Under the pieces are notes generated by a model. The model saw only the letters and a program-made list of their open reading frames with translations, was not told the origin of the DNA and searched no databases. 64,000 nt of DNA from Stenotrophomonas maltophilia (GTDB lineage: Bacteria; Pseudomonadota; Gammaproteobacteria; Xanthomonadales; Xanthomonadaceae), in NCBI GenBank assembly GCA_002387845.1, contig DGLB01000072.1, positions 30,152 to 94,151 of the forward strand, read 5' to 3'. A program made the translations under genes and the position numbers. Shown in pieces: positions 22,980-31,921 of the stretch; position 1 is the first letter of the stretch; each line of letters starts with the position of its first letter.

Positions 22980-24791
22980 TCACGGTGCGCGACGCTCGGC
23001 GATGAAGCCTTGGATCTGCTGCTCCAGCACCGGCAGTGGCACCGAGCCCTGCTTGAGCACGGCGTCGTGGAAGGCCTTGACGTCGAAGCGGTCGCCCAGC
23101 TCCTTCTCGGCCTGCGCGCGCAAGCGGACGATGGCGATCTCACCGAGCTTGTAGCTCAGCGCCTGGCCCGGCCACGAAATGTAGCGGTCCACTTCGGTGG
23201 TGACTTCGTGTTCGCTCAACGCGGTGTGGTCGCGCAGGTAGGCAAGGGCCTGTTCGCGGGTCCAGCCCTTGTGATGCACGCCGGTGTCGATCACCAGGCG
23301 CGCGGCACGCCACATCTCGTAGGTGAGCCGGCCGAAATCTTCGTACGGCGTTTCATAGATGCCCATTTCCACGCCAAGCTTCTCGCTGTACAGGCCCCAG
23401 CCTTCGCCATAGGCGGAGATGTAGGCAGTGCGGCGGAACTCGGGCTGCTCACCCTGTTCGGCGGCCAGCGCGCCCTGCAGCGCATGGCCGGGGTCGGATT
23501 CGTGCAGGGTCAGCGCGGGCAGGTTGTACAGCGGACGTGCCGGCAGGTTGTAGGTGTTCACCCAATAGGTGCCCATGCCACCGCGACCGGCGGTCCAGAA
23601 CGGGGCGATGTCCGGCGGCACGGGCACGATGGTGAAACGTGCGCGCGGCAGGGTCATGTACTTGCCGATCACGCCATCGACGCGCTTGGAGATCCAGGCA
23701 GCACGGTGCAGCAGCTCGTCCGGGGTCTTGGCGTAGAACTGCGGGTCGGTGCGCAGGAAGGTGAGGAACTCGGCAAAGCTGCCTTTGAAGCCCACCTGCT
23801 TGATGATGGTGTTCATCTCGGCCTGGATGCGCGCCACTTCCTTCAAGCCGATCTCGTGGATCTGCTGCGGGGTAAGGTCGAGCGTGGTGTATTCGTGGAT
23901 CTGCTGCTGGTAGTAGGCCTTGCCATCCGGCAGCGCCTCGGCGGCCAGGGTGGTGCGCGCCTGCGGCACGTATTCGTTGAGGAAAAAGGTGCGCAGCTCG
24001 CCGAATGCAGGCACCACGCTGTTGCTGATGGCCTGGCGTGCCTGCTGCTGCAGCTGCGCCTGTTCGGCGGCCGGAATGCTGGCGGGCAGCTTCTTGAAAG
24101 GTGCGTACAACGGCGATTCGGTCGGGTCCTTCAGATCCGCCACCATGCTGATCGCCACTTCGCGGCCATCCAGCACCGCACGCGGAACGCTGAAGCCACG
24201 CTTCAGGCCGGCGCGCATGTTGTCGGTCTGCTGGCCGAAGTAGCGCGGCACATCATTCAGGCGCGCGATGTAGTTCTGGTAGTCCTTGGCGGTCTTCATT
24301 TCGCGGCGCGCCATGAACGACAGGTTGGACCAGAACGACGAGTCCGAATTGAACGGCATCTCGTAGCCACGCAGGCGCACTTCGGCAGCCAGATTGAAGA
24401 CCTGGTCGCGGTAGATCGCGTAGTTGACCTGGTTGGCGGGCGAAAGCGCCTTGACGTCGACCTTGTCCAGCTGGGCCAGCACGTCGTCCCAGACCTTCAG
24501 CCGCGCCTGCTGGGCGGCGGCCCCGACATCAGGCATGCGGGTGGCGTTGGCCGGGCCGTCACCGTCTTCACTGGCTTCGCCGCCACCGGCCTGGCGCCAG
24601 GCCCATTCCTTCTCGTAGATGGCACGGAACGCGGCATCGGCCGGTGATTCGGCGGCCACGCTGGCCGGAGCGGCAGTGGCGGTGGGCGGTGCGGCGTAGG
24701 CAGCGGCCGGCAGGGACAAGGCAAGCAGCAGGGCAACAGACAGACGGGTATTCACGCAGACGGGTTCCCGGGGAAGGCGAACCCCGATCAT
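22980..24791 (-). CDS. DUF885 family secreted metallopeptidase-like protein
   Basis: 603 aa. DUF885 proteins are common, often exported, zinc peptidase-like enzymes of Xanthomonadaceae. The hydrophobic signal is VNTRLSVALLLALSLPAAAYA, so a GTG start at 24755 is a good alternative to the ATG at 24791. The presumed metal site is TLHESDPGHALQ (HExxPGH type, residues about 425-436), followed by RRTAYISAYGEGWGLYSEKLGVEMG, whose Glu is the likely third ligand. VDRYISWPGQALSYKLG is another family block. Substrate unknown. Apparently monocistronic. Confidence 0.88.
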   Translation of the reverse strand: MIGVRLPREPVCVNTRLSVALLLALSLPAAAYAAPPTATAAPASVAAESPADAAFRAIYEKEWAWRQAGGGEASEDGDGPANATRMPDVGAAAQQARLKVWDDVLAQLDKVDVKALSPANQVNYAIYRDQVFNLAAEVRLRGYEMPFNSDSSFWSNLSFMARREMKTAKDYQNYIARLNDVPRYFGQQTDNMRAGLKRGFSVPRAVLDGREVAISMVADLKDPTESPLYAPFKKLPASIPAAEQAQLQQQARQAISNSVVPAFGELRTFFLNEYVPQARTTLAAEALPDGKAYYQQQIHEYTTLDLTPQQIHEIGLKEVARIQAEMNTIIKQVGFKGSFAEFLTFLRTDPQFYAKTPDELLHRAAWISKRVDGVIGKYMTLPRARFTIVPVPPDIAPFWTAGRGGMGTYWVNTYNLPARPLYNLPALTLHESDPGHALQGALAAEQGEQPEFRRTAYISAYGEGWGLYSEKLGVEMGIYETPYEDFGRLTYEMWRAARLVIDTGVHHKGWTREQALAYLRDHTALSEHEVTTEVDRYISWPGQALSYKLGEIAIVRLRAQAEKELGDRFDVKAFHDAVLKQGSVPLPVLEQQIQGFIAERRAP

Positions 24792-24832
24792 GGCACCCCG
24801 GGTTCAGTCCGGCATGTATCGAACGTTGGGGG

Positions 24833-25174
24833 TCAATGCGCGGCGCGGTCGCGCTTCCAGCCGCGATGCTTGATGTCCAGGTGCAGGCTGTACAGGGCGG
24901 TGAAGGCCGGGAACAGGTTCTGCAGCACGCCCACCGAGTCCTGCTTGGCCGAGAACAGGAAGTAGCTCAGGGTCATCAGGCTGCCGACCACGCTCATGTA
25001 CCAGAACAGCCGCGGGATGACCGGCTTGCCGGCCCGGCGCGAGGCGATGAACTGCACCAGCCAGCGCCCGCCGAACATCAACGCGCCGGTGTAGCCGATC
25101 ACTTTCCAGCCGGTGACATGCAGGCCGGTCCAGAACAGCCAGGTGATGGGTTGGTCCAGCCAGTGCAGTTCCAT
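24833..25174 (-). CDS. Lipid A biosynthesis N-terminal domain (LAB_N) membrane protein
   Basis: 113 aa with three hydrophobic segments. WLFWTGLHVTGWKVIGYTGALMFGGRWLVQFIASRRAGKPVIPRLFWYMSVVGSLMTLSYF matches the LAB_N domain (PF07578), also found fused to LpxB or to glycosyltransferases. The start overlaps the GT2 stop by one base (TGATG), so the pair is translationally coupled and likely works together on a lipid-linked sugar. Confidence 0.88.
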   Translation of the reverse strand: MELHWLDQPITWLFWTGLHVTGWKVIGYTGALMFGGRWLVQFIASRRAGKPVIPRLFWYMSVVGSLMTLSYFLFSAKQDSVGVLQNLFPAFTALYSLHLDIKHRGWKRDRAAH

Positions 25175-25896
25175 CAGCGCTCTTCCACGGCAGTGCGCCG
25201 GCTGCGGGTGATCAGCCAGGCCACCCCGCGCAGGTCGCGGATGCCGACCAGGGCGCGGCCCAGGTTGTTGTACTTGGAGACACCGGCGGTGCGATGACGG
25301 TGGTTGACCGGCACGCTCACGGTCTGCCAGCCGGCCCGCTGCATCAGCGCCGGCAGGTAGCGGTGCATGTGGTCGAAGTACGGCAGGTCGAGGAAGGCGG
25401 CGCGCTCGAACAGCTTGATGCCGCAGCCGGTGTCGGGGGTGTCGTCGCGCAGCATGCGGGCGCGGATCGCATTGGCCCACTTGCTGGCCCAGCGCTTGCT
25501 GCCGCTGTCCTGGCGGTTGACCCGCCAGCCGGCGAACAGCTTGACCGTCGGCTGCGCGGCATCGCGCGCGACCAGCAGGCGTGGAATGTCGGCCGGGTCG
25601 TTCTGGCCGTCGCCGTCGAGGGTGGCAATCCACGCCGCACGTGCGGCCTTGACCCCGGTGCGCACCGCGGTGCTCTGCCCGCTCTGGGTGACATGGTGCA
25701 GGACCCGCAGTTCAGGCGTGGTCGCCTTGAGTGCGGTGAGCACGGCCAGGGTGTCATCGCGGGAGTGGTCGTCCACATAGACGATTTCGAAGGCCACCCG
25801 GCCACGCAGGGCGGCGGTGATCTCGTCGATCAGGGGCGTGACGTTGTCGCGTTCGTTGAAGACCGGGACGACGATCGACAGCTGGGGTTCGCTCAT
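25174..25896 (-). CDS. Glycosyltransferase family 2, dolichol-phosphate-mannose-synthase-like
   Basis: 240 aa. LSIVVPVFNERDNVTPLIDEI is the GT-A N-terminal signature and ATLDGDGQNDP gives the DxD metal/sugar-nucleotide site near residue 95. VNHRHRTAGVSKYNNLGRALVGIRDL is the polyprenyl-phosphate glycosyltransferase C-terminal block. It probably makes an undecaprenyl-phosphate sugar or modifies lipid A with the coupled LAB_N protein. An upstream UDP-glucuronate-epimerase-like gene on the same strand suggests the sugar source. Confidence 0.9.
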   Translation of the reverse strand: MSEPQLSIVVPVFNERDNVTPLIDEITAALRGRVAFEIVYVDDHSRDDTLAVLTALKATTPELRVLHHVTQSGQSTAVRTGVKAARAAWIATLDGDGQNDPADIPRLLVARDAAQPTVKLFAGWRVNRQDSGSKRWASKWANAIRARMLRDDTPDTGCGIKLFERAAFLDLPYFDHMHRYLPALMQRAGWQTVSVPVNHRHRTAGVSKYNNLGRALVGIRDLRGVAWLITRSRRTAVEER

Positions 25897-25983
25897 GATC
25901 GGGCTCTGCGGCTGGGCAGGACATTGAAAGTCCGCGCATTCTCCGCAGCCGAGGTTATCCGAAGATGAATACCCGGGTGGGAA

Positions 25984-26949
25984 TCAGGCGCGGTCGCCGA
26001 AATAATCGCGGCACCAGTCAACCACGGGCGGCAATCCGCGCGTGATCGGCGTGGCCGGTTCATAGCCAAACGCGTCATGGGCACGACGCGTGTCGGCCAT
26101 GGTGCGGACCATGTCGCCGGGCTGCATCGGCTTGTAGACCTTGTGCGCCGGGCGTCCGGCGGCGGCCTCGATGATGCCGATGAACTGCTCCAGCTCGATC
26201 GGAGTGTGGTTGCCGAGGTTGAAGACACGGTGCGGGACGTCCTCGCTGGACGGATGCGCCAGCGCGCCGAGGATACCGCTCACGATGTCGGAAACGTGTG
26301 TGAAATCGCGCTGCATCCTGCCTTCGTTGAACACCTCGATGGGGCGTCCGGCCAGCACCGCGCGCGAAAACAGCAGCGGAGCCATGTCCGGGCGACCCCA
26401 GGGGCCATACACGGTGAAGAAGCGCAGGCCCGTGGCACGCAGGCCATACAGCTGGGCATAGGTGTAGGCCATCAGCTCGTTGGCGGCCTTGGTGGCGGCA
26501 TACAGCGAGCGCGGGCGGTCGATGCGCTGGTCTTCGGAGAACGGCGGGGTGGCCGAGTCGCCATACACCGAGCTGCTGGAGGCATACACCAGGTGCTGCA
26601 CGCCACGATGGCGGCACAGCTCCAGCATGTTGACGAAGCCGGCCAGGTTGCTGTCCACGTAAGCGTGCGGGTTCTGCAGCGAGTAGCGCACGCCGGCCTG
26701 GGCGGCCAGGTGGATCACGGCGGTGGGCTGCACTTCGTCGAACAGCGCGGCCAGCCCCTCACGGTCGGTCAGGTCCAGCGCGCGGATATCCACGCCCGGG
26801 CACAGCGCGGCCACACGGTCGCGCTTGATCTGCGGGTCGTAGTAGTCGTTGTAGTTGTCCAGCCCGACCACGGCGTGGCCACCTTCGACCAAGGCGCGGC
26901 AGGTGTAGGCCCCAATGAAGCCGGCTGCACCGGTAACGAGGACGGTCAT
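25984..26949 (-). CDS. NAD-dependent sugar epimerase, UDP-glucuronate 4-epimerase-like
   Basis: 321 aa short-chain dehydrogenase. VLVTGAAGFIGAYTCRAL binds NAD (GxxGxxG). LVYASSSSVYGD and the catalytic YAATKAANE (YxxxK) follow. LRFFTVYGPWGRPDMAPLLFSRAVLAGRPIEVFNEGRMQRDFTHVSDIV is typical of the UDP-glucuronate/UDP-galacturonate epimerase group. It lies 6 bases downstream of parB and 87 bases upstream of the GT2/LAB_N pair, so it may share the parAB transcript. Confidence 0.9.
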   Translation of the reverse strand: MTVLVTGAAGFIGAYTCRALVEGGHAVVGLDNYNDYYDPQIKRDRVAALCPGVDIRALDLTDREGLAALFDEVQPTAVIHLAAQAGVRYSLQNPHAYVDSNLAGFVNMLELCRHRGVQHLVYASSSSVYGDSATPPFSEDQRIDRPRSLYAATKAANELMAYTYAQLYGLRATGLRFFTVYGPWGRPDMAPLLFSRAVLAGRPIEVFNEGRMQRDFTHVSDIVSGILGALAHPSSEDVPHRVFNLGNHTPIELEQFIGIIEAAAGRPAHKVYKPMQPGDMVRTMADTRRAHDAFGYEPATPITRGLPPVVDWCRDYFGDRA

Positions 26950-26955
26950 GCGCGA

Positions 26956-27882
26956 TCAGCTCTTGCGGGTGCGCAGCTTTTCCAGCACGCCGTCCAGCGT
27001 ATCCAGGTCGGTGTAGTGGATGATCAGCTTGCCCTTGCCGCCACGGCCGTGGTTGATCGCCACGCGGGCACCCAGCGATTCGGACAGTTCGGTTTCCAGC
27101 GAGGCGATGTCGGCCTGCGGCGCACTGGCGCTGGGCTTCTTGCGCAGCGCGCCAGGCACCTTGCCGGCGGCGAACTGCTGGGCACGGTGTTCCACTTCAC
27201 GCACCGACCAGCCCTGGTCGGCCGCTTCCTGGGCCAGCTTGCTGGCCAGTTCCGGAGCCAGGGTCAGCAAGGCGCGGGCATGACCCATTTCCAGGCGGCG
27301 GCTTTCCAGCAGCACGCGGATGGCGACCGGCAGTTCCAGCAGGCGCAGCAGGTTGGACACCGCCGCGCGCGAACGGCCGACGGCCTGTGCAGCTTCGGCA
27401 TGGGTCAGGGTGAATTCGGAGATCAGCCGCTGCAGCGCTTCGGCTTCTTCCAGGGGGTTGAGGTCTTCGCGCTGGATGTTCTCGATCAGCGCCATCGCGA
27501 TGACGGTGCGATCTTCCAGCTCGCGCACCACCACCGGCACTTCGTCCAGCCCGGCCAGCTGCGAGGCGCGCCAGCGGCGTTCGCCGGCGACGATCTCATA
27601 GCTGTCGGTGGCCAGCTGGCGCACCAGGATCGGCTGGATCACGCCCTGTGCCTTGATCGACTCGGCCAGCTCGTCGAGCTTGGCCGGGTCCATCTCGCGG
27701 CGCGGCTGGTACTTGCCCGGCTGCAGCTGCTTCACCGGCAGCTTGCGCAGCACCTCACCCGGCAGCGGTTCGACCACGGCCGTGGCCTGCTGCACCTGGG
27801 TCACCGCGCCCTTGGGCCCGAGCAGGGCGTCGAGGCCACGGCCGAGGCCGCGTTTCTTGCCGAGGGCGGGCTTGCTGGTCAT
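26956..27882 (-). CDS. parB: Chromosome partitioning protein ParB
   Basis: 308 aa. KQLQPGKYQPRREMDPAKLDELAESIKAQGVIQPILVR and EIVAGERRWRASQLAGLDEVPVVV are the ParB CTPase domain; GERRxR is its key motif. The helix-turn-helix EAAQAVGRSRAAVSNLLRLLELP binds parS, and the C-terminus mediates dimerisation. The basic N-terminus (KPALGKKRGLGRGLDALLG) interacts with ParA. The start overlaps the parA stop by one base (TGATG). No parS consensus was noticed nearby. Confidence 0.96.
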   Translation of the reverse strand: MTSKPALGKKRGLGRGLDALLGPKGAVTQVQQATAVVEPLPGEVLRKLPVKQLQPGKYQPRREMDPAKLDELAESIKAQGVIQPILVRQLATDSYEIVAGERRWRASQLAGLDEVPVVVRELEDRTVIAMALIENIQREDLNPLEEAEALQRLISEFTLTHAEAAQAVGRSRAAVSNLLRLLELPVAIRVLLESRRLEMGHARALLTLAPELASKLAQEAADQGWSVREVEHRAQQFAAGKVPGALRKKPSASAPQADIASLETELSESLGARVAINHGRGGKGKLIIHYTDLDTLDGVLEKLRTRKS

Positions 27883-28679
27883 CAGGCGGTCTCCATGGCC
27901 GTACCGGCCGTGTTGCGTTGGTGGTTGCGGCGGATGATCTCGCCGGCCAACCCGAGGTAGGCCACGCCGCCGCGCGAGGCGCGGTCGTAGCCAACGATGC
28001 TCTGCCCATGGCTGGGCGCTTCGGCCAGGCGCACGTTGCGCGGCACGATGGTGCGGAACACGCGATCACCGAAATGCTCGGTGAGTTCGGCCGAGACCGC
28101 GTTGGCCAGGTTGTTGCGCACATCGAACATGGTGCGCAGCACGCCTTCGATTTCCAGCGTGGGATTGAGGCTGGCGCGCAGCGCTTCGATGGTTTCCACC
28201 AGCGCGCTCAGACCTTCCAGTGCGTAGTACTCGCACTGCATCGGCACGATCACCGAATCGGCAGCGGCCAAGGCATTCAGGGTCAGCAGCGACAGCGCCG
28301 GCGGGCAATCGATCAGGATGAAGTCGTACTGGTCGCGGATCGGAGCCAAAGCGCGCTTGAGGCGCTGCTCGCGCTCGCCCTGGTCCATCAGCTGGATCTC
28401 GGCGGCGGTCAGGTCGATGTTGCCCGGCAGCAGGTCATAGCCTTCCGGCGCGGTGACCCGTACCTGCTCGGCGGTGACTTCACCCAGCAGCAGGTCGCAG
28501 GTGGACGCGACCACTTCGCGCTTGTCCACGCCACTGCCCATGGTTGCGTTGCCCTGCGAATCGAGGTCGACCAGCAGCACGCGCTTGGGCGCAGCAGCCA
28601 GGGCAGCGGCCAGATTGACGGCGGTCGTGGTCTTGCCGACGCCACCTTTCTGGTTGGCGATGGCGATGATGCGGGCCAT
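27882..28679 (-). CDS. parA: Chromosome partitioning ATPase ParA
   Basis: 265 aa from the ATG at 28679 (MARIIAIANQKGGVGKTTTAVNLAAAL), preferred over a start five codons upstream since GAGG lies about 11 bases before it. KGGVGKTT is the deviant Walker A; DLDSQGNATMG and FILIDCPPALSLLTLNAL follow. It is a Soj-type chromosomal ParA that forms DNA-bound ATP dimers and moves ParB-parS complexes. Order rsmG-parA-parB is conserved, with rsmG 109 bases upstream. Confidence 0.96.
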   Translation of the reverse strand: MARIIAIANQKGGVGKTTTAVNLAAALAAAPKRVLLVDLDSQGNATMGSGVDKREVVASTCDLLLGEVTAEQVRVTAPEGYDLLPGNIDLTAAEIQLMDQGEREQRLKRALAPIRDQYDFILIDCPPALSLLTLNALAAADSVIVPMQCEYYALEGLSALVETIEALRASLNPTLEIEGVLRTMFDVRNNLANAVSAELTEHFGDRVFRTIVPRNVRLAEAPSHGQSIVGYDRASRGGVAYLGLAGEIIRRNHQRNTAGTAMETA

Positions 28680-28788
28680 GCGGGTGAGCCTCATCGGCAG
28701 GGAGTGGGACTGGTCATTATGCGTATAAGGGGCGTGTCATGCACTGTGAGATGCGCCGGAAGGGCCTTGCGACCCGCCCGGCGGCGGC

Positions 28789-29427
28789 TCACGGACCGGC
28801 CACCACGACCAGGTGACGCTCGCCGGTCAGGCCCGGAACATGCAGTGGCAGCACGGTTTCCACGGTCCAGCCGGCCGGCAGCTGGGCGATCTCGTCGTGG
28901 GGGTAAACGCCTTTCATGGCCAGCAGGCGGCCACCCGGGCGCAGCAGGTGCCCACCGACGTCGATGATCCCGGCCAGCGTGTCCATGGCGCGCGCGGTCA
29001 GGTTGTCATAGGCACCGGGTTCGTCCAGCGCCTCGGCACGCGATTCGGCCACCCGGGCGTTGCCCAGGCCCAGCTGGCGCACGGCTTCGCGCATGAAGCG
29101 GGCCTTCTTGCCGTTGCTTTCCACCAGGGTCACCTGCAGCTGCGGGCGGGCGATGGCCAACGGAATGCCGGGCAGCCCGGGACCCGTGCCAAGGTCGGCC
29201 AGGGTGCCGTGCTCCAGGTGCGGCTGCATGGCCAGCGAGTCCAGCAGGTGGCGGGTGACCATCTCCAGTGGGTCGCGGATGGCGGTCAGGTTGTAGGTCT
29301 TGTTCCAGCGGTCAAGCAGGGTCAGGTACTGCAGCAGCGGCGCGGCCAGGGCGGCGTCAAGCTGCATCGCGGCCAGGCCACGCGCAAGCGCGTCGGCCAC
29401 ACCGGGGGGAAGAGTGTGTGCGGTCAT
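28789..29427 (-). CDS. rsmG: 16S rRNA m7G527 methyltransferase RsmG (GidB)
   Basis: 212 aa. LTLLDRWNKTYNLTAIRDPLEMVTRHLLDSLAM is the GidB signature, followed by the SAM-binding loop LADLGTGPGLPGIPLAIARP. It methylates N7 of G527 in 16S rRNA; loss gives low-level streptomycin resistance in other bacteria. It is upstream of parAB in the usual order. The phosphopantetheinyl transferase gene ends 40 bases before it on the same strand. Confidence 0.95.
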   Translation of the reverse strand: MTAHTLPPGVADALARGLAAMQLDAALAAPLLQYLTLLDRWNKTYNLTAIRDPLEMVTRHLLDSLAMQPHLEHGTLADLGTGPGLPGIPLAIARPQLQVTLVESNGKKARFMREAVRQLGLGNARVAESRAEALDEPGAYDNLTARAMDTLAGIIDVGGHLLRPGGRLLAMKGVYPHDEIAQLPAGWTVETVLPLHVPGLTGERHLVVVAGP

Positions 29428-29467
29428 GCCGGCATTATCGCAGGGATTGCCGGAGTGCCGGCTGCGC

Positions 29468-30067
29468 TCAGCGCACGTACCAGGCCAGCGCGGCGCGGAA
29501 GTCCGGGGCCGCCTGCCACTCGTGCAGGTGCCAGCGACTGGCCGGGCCCAGTTCCGGGTCGCACCAGGCCAGGTGCAGGGCTCCGTCGGCCCCCGGGGCC
29601 AGCTGCAGACGGTGCAGGCCGAACGAGATGCCCTGCCCCTGTGCCTTGAGCAGCGCTTCCTTGGCGCACCAGACCCGGAAGAACCAATGGTTCAGCCCGG
29701 GCTCGTCCAGATTGAGCAGCCATTCGACCTCGGCCGGGTGGAAGAAGCGTTCGGTGATTTCACGCATGCGCGGCCGGGGTCGCAGCGGTTCCAGGTCGAC
29801 GCCCAGCCGGACCCCTTCACCCAGCGCCACCAGCAGCAGGCCGTGGCTGTGGCTCCAGCCGGTCCCGAGGTGGGCCAGGTGGCCGTCCAGCTCTGGCCGG
29901 CCGCGTTCGTCGCGGAGCAGCGGCAGTTCCTCCGCCTGTCCGCCCAGCTGTTCGGCCAGCAGCGCCCGCGCCTGCGGCTCGCCGCGGGGGCCCGGGGCAT
30001 GCGGCAGGCGCCAGACCGTGACCGGGCCGAACCGCCAGGAGCCGTCCAAGGTGGCCGGCAGGCTCAT
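29468..30067 (-). CDS. 4'-phosphopantetheinyl transferase (Sfp type)
   Basis: 199 aa from the ATG at 30067 (MSLPATLDGSWRFGPVTVWRLPHAPG). GVDLEPLRPRPRMREITERFF (the GVDxE Mg2+ site, about residue 100) and FFRVWCAKEALLKAQGQGI (W/F-x3-KEA) are the two diagnostic motifs. Such enzymes transfer 4'-phosphopantetheine from CoA to carrier-protein serines of fatty-acid, polyketide or non-ribosomal peptide systems. Which carrier it serves cannot be told; no PKS/NRPS gene is in the window. Confidence 0.9.
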   Translation of the reverse strand: MSLPATLDGSWRFGPVTVWRLPHAPGPRGEPQARALLAEQLGGQAEELPLLRDERGRPELDGHLAHLGTGWSHSHGLLLVALGEGVRLGVDLEPLRPRPRMREITERFFHPAEVEWLLNLDEPGLNHWFFRVWCAKEALLKAQGQGISFGLHRLQLAPGADGALHLAWCDPELGPASRWHLHEWQAAPDFRAALAWYVR

Positions 30068-30157
30068 GCGAACACCCCGTGGGCGCGATTGCACGGCAAC
30101 TTCACGGCATCTGCCGTCAACTTGCGCCGTCGCACCGACAAACCGGGAGTCAAGCTC

Positions 30158-30409
30158 ATGGGCATCATCATCTGGCTGATCGTGGGTGGCGTGGTGGGCT
30201 GGCTGGCCAGCATCATCATGCGCCGCGATGCACAGCAGGGCATCATCCTCAACATCGTCGTCGGCATTGTCGGCGCGTTGATCGCTGGCTGGCTGTTCGG
30301 CGGTGGCATCAACGAAGCCATCACGATCCGTACGTTCCTGTTCTCGCTGATCGGCGCGGTGATCCTGCTGGCGATAGTGAACCTCTTTACCCGAAAGAGC
30401 ATTCGATAA
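30158..30409 (+). CDS. GlsB/YeaQ/YmgE family small membrane protein
   Basis: 83 aa. MGIIIWLIVGGVVGWLASIIM, GIILNIVVGIVGALIAGWLF and FLFSLIGAVILLAIVNLF are three hydrophobic helices with the G-x3-G-W pattern of the family called transglycosylase-associated protein, linked to stress. The start follows GGGAG by 9 bases. A terminator (30438-30463) follows closely, so it is monocistronic. Confidence 0.93.
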   Translation: MGIIIWLIVGGVVGWLASIIMRRDAQQGIILNIVVGIVGALIAGWLFGGGINEAITIRTFLFSLIGAVILLAIVNLFTRKSIR

Positions 30410-30437
30410 CCCTGCAGGGCAGATCACGCGCCACCTG

Positions 30438-30463
30438 GACCCGGCTCAGCGCCGGGTCTTTTC
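30438..30463 (+). terminator. Intrinsic terminator after the GlsB-like gene
   Basis: Stem GACCCGGC and GCCGGGTC (8 bp, loop TCAGC) followed by TTTTC. It is located 29 bases past the stop, and the convergent exonuclease gene ends just beyond it. Confidence 0.85.
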
Positions 30464-30466
30464 ATT

Positions 30467-31234
30467 TCAACCCAGCTGCACCCACGCCGGCGCGTGGTCG
30501 CTCGGCCGGTCCCAGGTACGCGGTTCGCGATCAATGCCAGCCGCGACTGCGCGCGCCTTGAGCGCGTCGGACACCAGGGTCAGATCAATGCGCAGACCCA
30601 GATTGCGGCGGAAGCCCGCAGCACGGTAATCCCACCAGCTGAACACCCCGTCCTCGTCATTATGCAGGCGGAAGCCATCGTGCAGGCCCAGCTGCTGCAG
30701 CTTGTGCAACGCGCCGCGCTCGGCGGTGGAGGTGAGAATGTGGTTCTCGTTCCACACCAGCGGGTCGTGGGTGTCGCGACCTTCCGGGGCGATGTTGAAG
30801 TCGCCCATCACGACCAGCTCCGGGTATTTCTTCAGTTCGTCAGCGACCCAGGCATGCACGGCATCGAGCCAGCGCAGCTTGTACTCGTATTTGTCGGTGC
30901 CGATGTCCTGGCCATTGACCACGTACAGGTTGATGATGCGCACGCCGTTGACGGTGCCGGCGATGGCGCGCTTCTGTTCGTCCTCGAAGCCGGGAATGCC
31001 GATCTGCACATCCTGCGCCGGCTCGCGCGAAAGCAGCGCCACGCCGTTGTAGGTCTTCTGCCCGGCAAACACGCTGCGGTAGCCCAGCCCGGCCAGCACG
31101 GCGTCGGGGAACTTGTGGTCTTCCATCTTGGTTTCCTGGATGCCGACGACATCCGGGGCGAAGGCGGTGAGCCACTGTTCCAGGTGCGGCAGGCGCACGT
31201 TGAGCGAATTGACGTTCCAGGAGGCGATTTTCAT
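30467..31234 (-). CDS. xth: Exodeoxyribonuclease III (AP endonuclease)
   Basis: 255 aa from the ATG at 31234 (MKIASWNVNSLNVRLPHLEQWL). It removes AP sites and 3'-blocked ends in base excision repair. Motifs: NVNSLNVR, GIQETKMED (metal-binding Glu), INLYVVNGQ, VVMGDFNIAP (catalytic D-x-N), DLTLVSD and the final RPSDHAPAWVQLG with catalytic Asp-His. Full length for the ExoIII/XthA family. The upstream in-frame extension is unsupported. Confidence 0.95.
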   Translation of the reverse strand: MKIASWNVNSLNVRLPHLEQWLTAFAPDVVGIQETKMEDHKFPDAVLAGLGYRSVFAGQKTYNGVALLSREPAQDVQIGIPGFEDEQKRAIAGTVNGVRIINLYVVNGQDIGTDKYEYKLRWLDAVHAWVADELKKYPELVVMGDFNIAPEGRDTHDPLVWNENHILTSTAERGALHKLQQLGLHDGFRLHNDEDGVFSWWDYRAAGFRRNLGLRIDLTLVSDALKARAVAAGIDREPRTWDRPSDHAPAWVQLG

Positions 31235-31283
31235 GCGGGCATTGTAGCGGTCCCGGTCGAGCCCGTTGGAGCGATTCTGGTGG

Positions 31284-31325
31284 CGCCGGCCGTTGGCCGG
31301 CCCATGGGTGCCATCCGGCGCTACC
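31284..31325. repeat. REP-like palindrome (GCCGGCCGTTGGCCGGC type)
   Basis: GCCGGCC-GTT-GGCCGGC, with CCATCCGGCGCTACC just beyond. The same core is present at 62512-62537. It lies between exonuclease III and the toxin gene and overlaps the last codons of the toxin. Confidence 0.5.
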
Positions 31326-31605
31326 GGTCTGGCGGCCACTGCCTGGCTGAGTGAAGCACCCGGAGAATGCGTACGCTCGCGGCATCTTCGGTGTACACGA
31401 CCATGTAGTTTGAGCGGACCACCATCTCCCGCGTCCCCTCAACCCGGCCTGCGCGGTGAATTTTCGGGAACTCCAGCAGTCGTGCGGTGCTGGCATTTAT
31501 GTCATTCATCAGCCACTGCGCCGCGTCAGGATTATCCTCGGCGATGTAACCGACAATCGACAACAAATCCTCGCGCGCAGCCTGCAACCACTCAAGTTCA
31601 GGCAC
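31321..31605 (-). CDS. RelE/ParE-family toxin
   Basis: 94 aa. LEWLQAAREDLLSIVGYIAEDNPDAAQWLMNDINASTARLLEFPKIHRAGRVEGTREMVVRSNYMVVYTEDAASVRILRVLHSARQWPPD has the whole ParE/RelE fold: N-terminal helices, then the R-x6-Y-x2-VY-x6-I-x-I-x-RVLH-x3-QWP pattern. Either a gyrase poison (ParE) or an mRNA interferase (RelE) is possible; the ending HSARQWP is frequent in the ParE-like group. The start overlaps the antitoxin end by 8 bases. Confidence 0.92.
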   Translation of the reverse strand: MPELEWLQAAREDLLSIVGYIAEDNPDAAQWLMNDINASTARLLEFPKIHRAGRVEGTREMVVRSNYMVVYTEDAASVRILRVLHSARQWPPDR

Positions 31606-31891
31606 TTCGCTTCCTATTGATCAGTGCCTGCGCTTCGTCCATGACCTGCTGGTGCGGCGACGCCGGCCGGGAATCGGCCAAGGCTTCCTGGACTTTGGCG
31701 CGGAACCATTTGTCATGAGCTTCGGGATCCGCAGTGAGTCCGGCAGGCAGTCCACCTTCCTTGATGACGCGGGTCAGTAAAATCCGCACAGCGTCCGAGA
31801 CGGTCAGGCCGACATTGGCCAGCATCTCGGTCGCATCAGCCTTCAGCTTCTCGTCCACTCGGATATGCAGCATGGAGGTCTGGGCAGCCAT
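31598..31891 (-). CDS. RelB/DinJ-family antitoxin
   Basis: 97 aa. MLHIRVDEKLKADATEMLANVGLTVSDAVRILLTRVIKEGGLP is the ribbon-helix-helix DNA-binding region of RelB/DinJ antitoxins. The C-terminal part (DPEAHDKWFRAKVQEALADSRP) should wrap the toxin. It is the first gene of the module and represses it through the 26-bp palindrome immediately upstream. Confidence 0.93.
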   Translation of the reverse strand: MAAQTSMLHIRVDEKLKADATEMLANVGLTVSDAVRILLTRVIKEGGLPAGLTADPEAHDKWFRAKVQEALADSRPASPHQQVMDEAQALINRKRSA

Positions 31892-31921
31892 CGTCGGTTC
31901 CGTGGTGGAAATAGGCGTACA

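Noticed and set aside
26950..28790. A parS site near parAB
   Set aside because: No match to the TGTTNCACGTGAAACA pattern was noticed by eye in this window; a computed search would settle it.
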